A stretch of DNA of 64,000 nt from an uncultured Bacteroidota bacterium (lineage in GTDB: Bacteria > Bacteroidota > Bacteroidia > Bacteroidales > VadinHA17): the NCBI GenBank assembly GCA_903824785.1, contig CAIJYD010000078.1:287365-351364 (forward strand). Reading direction: 5' to 3'. Shown one piece after another: positions 58,302-64,000 of the stretch. Position numbers and translations under genes: made by a program. The stretch's first letter is position 1; every line of letters begins with the position of its first letter. The notes below the pieces were generated by a model. That model made no database searches. It was given only the letters and a program-made list of their open reading frames with translations, and was not told the DNA's origin.

Positions 58302-60458
58302 TTATGCTTTATCTTTTGATTTTGCTTTTGTTTTTTTAACAATTTTCCCGGGCGAGAGTTTTTCTGTTACTGAATCATTTCCCTTTAACCCCTCTTTTGT
58401 TTTTGAAGAAGAGGCCTTTTCAGATTTTTTCCCTTTTTTATCCTCTTTTATTTTTTCCCCTTTTACGCCAATAGCTTTTGGTTTGGCTTCCGCTTCGCGC
58501 TCTTCCTTCAGAACATCAGCTTTTCTTTTCCCGAAGATCCGCTCCAGGTCTTCACTGAATATTACCTCTTTCTCCAAAAGAAGCTCAGCAAGCAATGTAA
58601 GTCCCTTCATATTGTTTTTCAGTACTTCCTTTGCCCTCACATACGATTCGGCAATTATCAGGTTCACCTCCTCGTCAATAAGTTCTGCTGTTTTTTCGCT
58701 GTATGGTTTTGTAAAACCGAAATCGGATTGACCCGAAGAATCATAGAAACTGATATTTCCCACCTTCTCGCTCATTCCAAAGAACGAAACCATTGCATAA
58801 GCCTGTTTTGTAATTTTCTCAAGGTCGCTCAGTGCTCCTGTAGATATCTTACCAAAGATAATTTCTTCAGCAGCTCTTCCGCCGAGGGCATATGCCATTT
58901 CGTCAAGAATCTGTTCACGTGTTGTAAGCTGACGCTCTTCAGGCAGATACCAGGCAGCGCCAAGGGCTCTTCCACGGGGAATTATTGTTACTTTAAGAAG
59001 AGGGCTGGCATGTTCAAGGAGCCAGCTAACCGTTGCGTGTCCTGCTTCATGATATGCAATCGTTTTCTTCTCGACAGCTGAAATAATTTTCGTTTTTCTT
59101 TCCAGTCCTCCAACAATACGGTCAACTGCATCAAGAAAATCCTGCTTTTCAACAACTGTCTTGTTTTTCCTTGCAGCAATAAGGGCCGCTTCGTTACAAA
59201 CATTGGCAATATCAGCACCTGAAAAGCCCGGAGTCTGTTTGGCCATAAAGGCTATATCAAAATCTTTTTCAAGTTTAATTGGACGAAGATGAACTTTAAA
59301 AATAGCTTCACGCTCCACAATGTCAGGAAGTTCAACATGAATCTGCCTGTCAAAACGACCTGCGCGCATCAGCGCCCTGTCGAGAATATCAGCCCTGTTT
59401 GTTGCAGCAAGAATTATCACACCCATATTTGTTCCGAAACCGTCCATCTCGGTAAGCAGCTGGTTGAGGGTATTCTCCCTTTCATCGTTTGATCCGTAAT
59501 TTGCATTGCGTCCTCTTGCCCGTCCTACTGCATCTATCTCATCAATAAATACGATACATGGGGCTTTTTCCTTGGCCTGTTTGAAAAGGTCTCTTACTCT
59601 TGATGCACCTACACCTACAAACATTTCAACAAAGTCCGATCCGGATATTGAAAAGAAAGGTACGTTTGCTTCTCCTGCCACAGCTTTTGCAAGCATAGTC
59701 TTTCCGGTTCCCGGAGGGCCAATCAGCAATGCACCTTTTGGTATTTTACCTCCAAGATTTGTATATTTTTTTGGATTCTTAAGAAAATCAACTATTTCCA
59801 TCACCTCTGTTTTAGCCTCTTCCAGTCCGGCCACATCAGTGAAATTCAACTTAACATTATTATCCTTATCAAATATCTGAGCACGCGATTTCCCAACGCT
59901 GAAAATTCCTCCTGCACCGCCTGCACCACCGCCTGACATCCGTTTCATCATAAACAGCCACAGACCAATTAGAAGTGCCGGAAATAGAAGCCACGAGAGG
60001 GCATCAAGCAGATAGTTTTTACGGGTAATATAATCCGGATAGATATATTCCTTCTCGGCGTAACCGGCGTTTTTCTGAGCCTCCAGTATGAAAGGTTCAA
60101 AATTGCTTATATCACCTATGTTATAGGTATAATTTGGTTTTTCTGCCGTGGCAAAGAAACCGGTGGTTGGTTTTGGCAGTTTCGGATATCTTCCCGATTC
60201 AATCGCCTCTTTTTTAAGATAGATCTCAGCCTGATCTTTATTAACTACAACCAGCTTATCAATATCGCGGCTGGCAATCATACTCTTTATCTCGCTGGTA
60301 GTTGTATTCTGTACAGATTTCCCTGCATAGAATACCTGAAAAAGAATAATTGATCCAAAAAGCACTAAAAAAAGCCAGTTTGTATTGAACTTTGGTTTAT
60401 TATTCTTATCGGGCTTTTTATCCGGTCCCTGATTATTACTGTCTGAATTTTCTGTCAT
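58302..60458 (-). CDS. ftsH: ATP-dependent zinc metalloprotease FtsH
   Basis: 718 residues. Two membrane helices (~27-45 and ~155-175) flank a periplasmic domain; AAA+ domain with [10 protein letters not shown] (Walker A) and [13 protein letters not shown] (Walker B); peptidase motif HEAGH with the third ligand further on. The C-terminal ~70 residues are a Lys/Glu/Ser-rich tail. Degrades misassembled membrane proteins. Eleven bases after rsfS. Confidence 0.97.
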   Translation of the reverse strand: MTENSDSNNQGPDKKPDKNNKPKFNTNWLFLVLFGSIILFQVFYAGKSVQNTTTSEIKSMIASRDIDKLVVVNKDQAEIYLKKEAIESGRYPKLPKPTTGFFATAEKPNYTYNIGDISNFEPFILEAQKNAGYAEKEYIYPDYITRKNYLLDALSWLLFPALLIGLWLFMMKRMSGGGAGGAGGIFSVGKSRAQIFDKDNNVKLNFTDVAGLEEAKTEVMEIVDFLKNPKKYTNLGGKIPKGALLIGPPGTGKTMLAKAVAGEANVPFFSISGSDFVEMFVGVGASRVRDLFKQAKEKAPCIVFIDEIDAVGRARGRNANYGSNDERENTLNQLLTEMDGFGTNMGVIILAATNRADILDRALMRAGRFDRQIHVELPDIVEREAIFKVHLRPIKLEKDFDIAFMAKQTPGFSGADIANVCNEAALIAARKNKTVVEKQDFLDAVDRIVGGLERKTKIISAVEKKTIAYHEAGHATVSWLLEHASPLLKVTIIPRGRALGAAWYLPEERQLTTREQILDEMAYALGGRAAEEIIFGKISTGALSDLEKITKQAYAMVSFFGMSEKVGNISFYDSSGQSDFGFTKPYSEKTAELIDEEVNLIIAESYVRAKEVLKNNMKGLTLLAELLLEKEVIFSEDLERIFGKRKADVLKEEREAEAKPKAIGVKGEKIKEDKKGKKSEKASSSKTKEGLKGNDSVTEKLSPGKIVKKTKAKSKDKA

Positions 60459-60469
60459 AAATATTTAAC

Positions 60470-60844
60470 TTATTGTAATTTATCTTCCATTGCTTCTATT
60501 CTGGCATCTGCCCACAATGATTCCAGGCTATAAAAGCTCCTGTATTCTTCAAGAAAGACATGAACTATAACGTTGCCATAATCAAGAAGTACCCAAAAGC
60601 AATTATCGAGACCTTCAATATGCAATGGCTTTTCCTCTGCTTCCTTACGCACTATATCGTCAATTGAATCGCAAATAGCACTTACCTGAGTACCTGATGC
60701 AGCATGACAAATAACAAAATAATCTGTAATTCTGTTTTCAAGTTTTCTTAAATCAATTTTCAGAACATTTTGTCCTTTTTTTTCAAAAATTCCCTTTATT
60801 ACGCTTTGCAAAAGGAGATCAGCTTCGTCAGATCTTTTCTTCAT
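60470..60844 (-). CDS. rsfS: ribosome silencing factor RsfS
   Basis: 124 residues. DYFVICHAASGTQVSAICDSI and the C-terminal DYGNVIVHVFLEEYRSFYSLESLW identify it. Binds L14 and blocks subunit joining in starvation. First gene of the unit rsfS-ftsH-cdsA-psd-flavodiiron protein. Confidence 0.95.
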   Translation of the reverse strand: MKKRSDEADLLLQSVIKGIFEKKGQNVLKIDLRKLENRITDYFVICHAASGTQVSAICDSIDDIVRKEAEEKPLHIEGLDNCFWVLLDYGNVIVHVFLEEYRSFYSLESLWADARIEAMEDKLQ

Positions 60845-60872
60845 TAATGTTTATCAGTTTGATATTAAGTCG

Positions 60873-60880
60873 CAAAAGTA
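60873..60880 (-). promoter_or_regulatory. -7 element of the rsfS unit
   Basis: TACTTTTG on the minus strand, 28 bases before the rsfS ATG. The upstream element is not clear. Confidence 0.4.
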
Positions 60881-60892
60881 CCACTTTTTATC

Positions 60893-60900
60893 TATTTTTG
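60893..60900 (+). promoter_or_regulatory. -7 element of birA
   Basis: TATTTTTG, which would give a leader of ~90 bases before the birA ATG at 61000. It nearly abuts the rsfS -7 element on the other strand; the region is a compact divergent promoter. Confidence 0.35.
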
Positions 60901-60999
60901 TATATAGTAAACCTCTTTTGCAATTACAGTGCCAATCTTTCCTGCAAATCGGATCCGGAGAAAGAAAAAGAGTTTCAATTATTTAACTATATACTAATC

Positions 61000-61740
61000 A
61001 TGATAATAGGTTCAAAAATTCTTTTTTTTAAAAATCTGCCATCGACAAATACTTATGCGGCTAACTTTCTTAAAAAAAATAACCTGCGGGAAGGTACAGT
61101 TATCCATACAAATTATCAGTCTGCAGGTAAAGGACAGATGGGTAATAAGTGGGAAAGCGAAGATGGTAAAAATCTGTTAATGAGCATAGTAGTTTTCCCT
61201 TTCATGATTGATCCGACCGATCAGTTCCAAATCTCTATGACAATTTCTCTGGGGATTTGCGATTTTCTGCAACGACATATTCCTGTTTGTTCAATAAAAT
61301 GGCCAAATGACATTTATGTAAACAATGACAAAATAGCAGGAATTTTAATTGAGAACTCCATAATGGACAATCGTATTGAAAATACTATTGCAGGAATTGG
61401 GCTTAACATAAATCAGGAGAAATTTATTGAGGGAGCTCCGAATCCGGTTTCTCTGAAGATGATAACAGGAAAGGACTTTGATCTTGAAATGTCCATCAAT
61501 GATCTCTCCATTGATATCGATAAAAGGTACCAACAGCTTATTACCGGGTCGCACCATAAAATAAAGGAAGAGTATATTAACAAACTTTATCGTTTTAACG
61601 AATGGTCACAATACAGAGATCAGAATGGACTTTTCTCCGGTCGCATTATAGCTGTAGCCGATTCCGGCAGGCTCAGTATTGAAAGTGATTCCGGCCGATT
61701 TTGTGAATATGGGTTTAAAGAGGTTGATTTTATTCTTTAA
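61000..61740 (+). CDS. birA: biotin-protein ligase
   Basis: 246 residues from the ATG at 61000; an earlier ATG at 60847 would add 51 residues unlike the family and lies upstream of the promoter candidate. Catalytic residues in STNTYA, QSAGKGQMGNKW (the GRGR-type loop) and IKWPNDIYVN, KIAGIL. No N-terminal helix-turn-helix, so it is ligase-only. Attaches biotin to acetyl-CoA or pyruvate carboxylases. Ends 11 bases into the convergent gene. Confidence 0.94.
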   Translation: MIIGSKILFFKNLPSTNTYAANFLKKNNLREGTVIHTNYQSAGKGQMGNKWESEDGKNLLMSIVVFPFMIDPTDQFQISMTISLGICDFLQRHIPVCSIKWPNDIYVNNDKIAGILIENSIMDNRIENTIAGIGLNINQEKFIEGAPNPVSLKMITGKDFDLEMSINDLSIDIDKRYQQLITGSHHKIKEEYINKLYRFNEWSQYRDQNGLFSGRIIAVADSGRLSIESDSGRFCEYGFKEVDFIL

Positions 61741-62161
61741 GATCTTTCCACTCTTCGAATTTTTCCATCTCACTTATAAGAATTTCAAGGAATTGGCCAA
61801 GAGGCTTAGCTGCCATCATCTTAAGCATAGGATTAAGATCTGCACTAAGAGAAACCTTCACTTCTGTCAGCGAATTTCCTTTACCTGTTATATTCAGAAC
61901 AAGAGTAAAATCATTTTTTTTCAGAGCATCGCCTGTATATACCACTCTTACATAATTCTCTTTTTCAACAAGGCGGATACTCACCTTCCCGGGTACCGGC
62001 ACACTGAAGCTACACGATTCACGGTCGGCCTGCCAGTTCCCGAAGGTTCCCTGCAGGATAAACCTTTCAAAATTCCTGAGATCAGTCACAAAATGAAAAA
62101 GCTCCTGGTCACTGCAGTTCAGTTTGCCTGTCCTGCTTTCAAAATTTGATAAATCAGACAT
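61730..62161 (-). CDS. START-like (SRPBCC) domain protein
   Basis: 143 residues, predicted single alpha/beta helix-grip domain. No catalytic motif is visible. Lies 42 bases downstream of pyrE, an arrangement I recall from other Bacteroidota. Role unknown; could bind a lipid or other hydrophobic ligand. Confidence 0.65.
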   Translation of the reverse strand: MSDLSNFESRTGKLNCSDQELFHFVTDLRNFERFILQGTFGNWQADRESCSFSVPVPGKVSIRLVEKENYVRVVYTGDALKKNDFTLVLNITGKGNSLTEVKVSLSADLNPMLKMMAAKPLGQFLEILISEMEKFEEWKDLKE

Positions 62162-62203
62162 AATGAATTACTGCTTAACAGCCTCTTTATGAGAGACATT
62201 ACA

Positions 62204-62839
62204 CTATTTTGTACCCCAAACTGAAGGGTCAGACTTCCATTTTTTAAGTGTTTCCACTTCAGACTGACTAATGTAACCTGTTTTTACAGCTTCATCAACA
62301 AGAACCGAATAGTTACTTAAAGTATGGAGAGTGCAATTTTCCGCTTCAAACCCGTCAGATGCTTTCTTAAATCCGTAAGTAAAAATTGCTGTCATTCCCA
62401 GGACCTCGCATCCTGCTTCCCTGAGGGCTCTGACTGCACTTAAGCTGCTGCCTCCCGTTGATATCAGATCCTCAATAACCACCACTTTCTGACCGGGTAA
62501 GAAATAGCCTTCAATCTGATTACCAAGACCATGCTCCTTTGCTCCTGACCTGACATAAATAAATGGCAGTCCAAGCTTATCTGCAACGAGGACCCCATGC
62601 GCAATTGCACCTGTGGCAACACCTGCAATCAGTTCTGCCTGCGGATAGAGTCTGGTAATAAGTGCTGCAAAAGAATCGCAGATGTAACTTCTCACTTCAG
62701 GAAATGAGAGAGTCTTACGATTATCACAATAAATGGGGGACTTCCATCCCGAAGCCCAGGTAAATGGATTTGACGGTTGCAATTTTATTGCTTTAATTTG
62801 TAAAAGATATTCAGCTGTTTTTTTTTCACTATTCTCCAT
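62204..62839 (-). CDS. pyrE: orotate phosphoribosyltransferase
   Basis: 211 residues from the ATG at 62837-62839 (an upstream in-frame ATG at 62858-62860 would overlap the divergent gene). PRPP-binding motif VVVIEDLISTGGSSL and the N-terminal SPFTWASGWKSPIYCDNR-like block are clear. Makes OMP from orotate and PRPP in pyrimidine synthesis. Confidence 0.95.
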   Translation of the reverse strand: MENSEKKTAEYLLQIKAIKLQPSNPFTWASGWKSPIYCDNRKTLSFPEVRSYICDSFAALITRLYPQAELIAGVATGAIAHGVLVADKLGLPFIYVRSGAKEHGLGNQIEGYFLPGQKVVVIEDLISTGGSSLSAVRALREAGCEVLGMTAIFTYGFKKASDGFEAENCTLHTLSNYSVLVDEAVKTGYISQSEVETLKKWKSDPSVWGTK

Positions 62840-62845
62840 AAGAAT

Positions 62846-63460
62846 ATGTATAAAGTTCATTTTGAAAACAGATTCATTTTAATAAGCTCTGAACCTGACC
62901 GGATACAAAAATACGGCTTATTCCATAAATTCAATGACACCAGTGAACTTTATAAATTAATTTCTGATTTCCAGTCAGATAAAAGTTTGACTGCAATTAA
63001 TATTTATGGATCTGACATAAAGCATATATGGAAAATCTTCCGGATTTATTTCACCGAAGTTGGTGCTGCAGGCGGCCTTGTGAAGCACACTTCAGGCAGG
63101 TATCTCTTTATTGAGAAGAAAGGAAAACTTGATCTTCCAAAGGGCCATATTGAGCCGGGAGAAGATCCGGATGCGTGTGCATTAAGAGAAGTGAGTGAGG
63201 AGTGTGGAATTTTTGGCCACACTATCGTAAAAGAGATTAATCCGAGTTATCATACTTATACCTGGGAAGGCATTTCTTACCTGAAGAAAACCCACTGGTA
63301 TCTGATGCAATATGATGGGGATACTGTAAATGAACCTCAGACCGAAGAGGGTATTACAAAGGTTGAATGGCTTTTACCTGATGAATTAAATAGGATTAAG
63401 GATAGTGCCTGGTTGTCGCTGATGGAGGTCATAAACAGTTCTGTACTCAGGAACTTATAA
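62846..63460 (+). CDS. NUDIX hydrolase
   Basis: 204 residues. NUDIX box GHIEPGEDPDACALREVSEECGI fits Gx5Ex7REUxEExGU. Preceded by an N-terminal region of ~75 residues. Probably cleaves a nucleoside-diphosphate-linked substrate. Start codon is only six bases from the divergent pyrE start; one base separates it from the convergent coaD. Confidence 0.88.
   Translation: MYKVHFENRFILISSEPDRIQKYGLFHKFNDTSELYKLISDFQSDKSLTAINIYGSDIKHIWKIFRIYFTEVGAAGGLVKHTSGRYLFIEKKGKLDLPKGHIEPGEDPDACALREVSEECGIFGHTIVKEINPSYHTYTWEGISYLKKTHWYLMQYDGDTVNEPQTEEGITKVEWLLPDELNRIKDSAWLSLMEVINSSVLRNL
62906..62913 (-). promoter_or_regulatory. -7 element of pyrE inside the NUDIX gene
   Basis: TATTTTTG on the minus strand within the first part of the NUDIX coding region, 67 bases before the pyrE ATG, with ATTG at 18 bases upstream. 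Confidence 0.4.
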
Positions 63461-63461
63461 C

Positions 63462-63944
63462 TTAATCTTCTTCCCCCTTATATTCGTTAAGATCAATTGA
63501 TGTGGGAACAAACAAGGAAGCATCTCCTCCACTTCTGATTATATCGCGTACAATAGTAGAATTTATAGGTGAATGCTCAGGGCTTGTAAGCAGAAAAACT
63601 GTTTCTATTTCGCTGGCCATTGCCTTGTTTACCTGAGCTATAGCCCTTTCAAACTCAAAGTCGGCAGCTGTTCTGAGTCCCCTCAGAAGGTAGCTGGCAC
63701 TACTTTTTTTACAATAGTCAACTGTCAGTCCTTCATAGTGGTCTACTCTGACTCTGGGTTCATTCTGAAAGACTTTTTTTATCATCTCTTTTCTTACAGC
63801 AAGAGGATAGAAACTTTTTTTCAGCGCGTTGGCACCCACGGCAACGATTATCTCATCAAAGAGGCTAAGTGCTCTTCTGACAATAGCTTCATGTCCGATA
63901 GTAATCGGATCGAAAGATCCTGGGAAAACAGCTATTTTCTTCAT
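63462..63944 (-). CDS. coaD: phosphopantetheine adenylyltransferase
   Basis: 160 residues. FPGSFDPITIGHEAIVRRA (T/HxGH motif) and STIVRDIIRSGGD are diagnostic; hexameric enzyme of coenzyme A synthesis, joining 4'-phosphopantetheine and ATP. Its ATG directly follows the stop of the upstream gene. Confidence 0.96.
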   Translation of the reverse strand: MKKIAVFPGSFDPITIGHEAIVRRALSLFDEIIVAVGANALKKSFYPLAVRKEMIKKVFQNEPRVRVDHYEGLTVDYCKKSSASYLLRGLRTAADFEFERAIAQVNKAMASEIETVFLLTSPEHSPINSTIVRDIIRSGGDASLFVPTSIDLNEYKGEED

Positions 63945-64000
63945 TCAAATGACAGTATTTTCGGATTCTCCACTTTTTCCTTAAGCAATGCCAGTTTAAG
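63945..64000 (-). CDS. 3' end of an unidentified gene
   Basis: 18 codons plus a stop read on the minus strand to the window edge (KLALLKEKVENPKILSFE), ending with TGA directly before the coaD ATG. It continues outside the window, so the gene cannot be named. Confidence 0.55.

Overview
This 64 kb window is a chromosomal segment of a member of the Bacteroidota, most likely an anaerobic or nearly anaerobic member of Bacteroidia. The evidence is the gene content (DUF4290, DUF4492, DUF5683, a GTPase-defective EF-G paralogue, L36 and S14 proteins lacking zinc ligands), several promoter candidates of the phylum's TTTG / TAnnTTTG type, and the scarcity of Shine-Dalgarno sequences. I did no database search; all assignments come from reading motifs and gene order.

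Layout. 1-1543: 3' part of a gene coding for a gingipain-like (C25-type) peptidase domain followed by helical repeats. 1609-3765 (minus): an EF-G paralogue whose GTPase motifs are altered. 4184-21920: one continuous str-S10-spc-alpha supercluster (rpsL to rplQ, with fusA, secY, map, infA and rpoA), including rpmD and rpmJ, closed by a terminator. 22025-23302: enolase. 23409-27394 (minus): two tandem Kup potassium transporters. 27557-31861: a CapA-type metallophosphatase, a DUF4290 protein, grpE and dnaJ. 32026-35521: an ABC exporter followed by an NtrC-like response regulator that lacks a DNA-binding domain. 35614-38989: an aspartase-like lyase and hydF (H-cluster maturation of [FeFe]-hydrogenase), separated by a toxin-antitoxin pair with its own promoter. 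39010-39538: remains of a decayed glycosidase gene.

39583-46548 (minus): parA, parB, a DUF5683 protein, a LysM lytic transglycosylase and a large SGNH-MBOAT fusion protein, read as one unit that joins chromosome segregation genes to cell-wall remodelling. 46878-50298: a lipid kinase, glutaminyl cyclase, a HAD phosphatase and pssA. 50304-53483 (minus): cytochrome bd oxidase (DUF4492 protein, cydA, cydB) and a 38-residue single-helix membrane protein. 53546-54724: an AI-2E family permease. 55044-55469: Hsp20. 55491-60844 (minus): rsfS, ftsH, cdsA, psd and a flavodiiron protein. 61000-64000: birA, a START-like protein, pyrE, a NUDIX hydrolase, coaD and the 3' end of one more gene.

How it fits together: the first third is translation and transcription machinery. 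The rest joins envelope lipid synthesis (cdsA, pssA, psd: the CDP-DAG to phosphatidylethanolamine route), cell-wall turnover, protein quality control (GrpE, DnaJ, Hsp20, FtsH), and an oxygen-handling set (bd oxidase, flavodiiron protein) beside hydrogenase maturation, as expected for an organism that ferments but meets traces of oxygen. No rRNA, tRNA, CRISPR array, phage or insertion sequence was seen. The points most worth a second look are the SGNH-MBOAT fusion in the parAB unit, the EF-G paralogue, the HTH-less response regulator, the interrupted aspA-hydF pair, and the small cyd-linked membrane protein.
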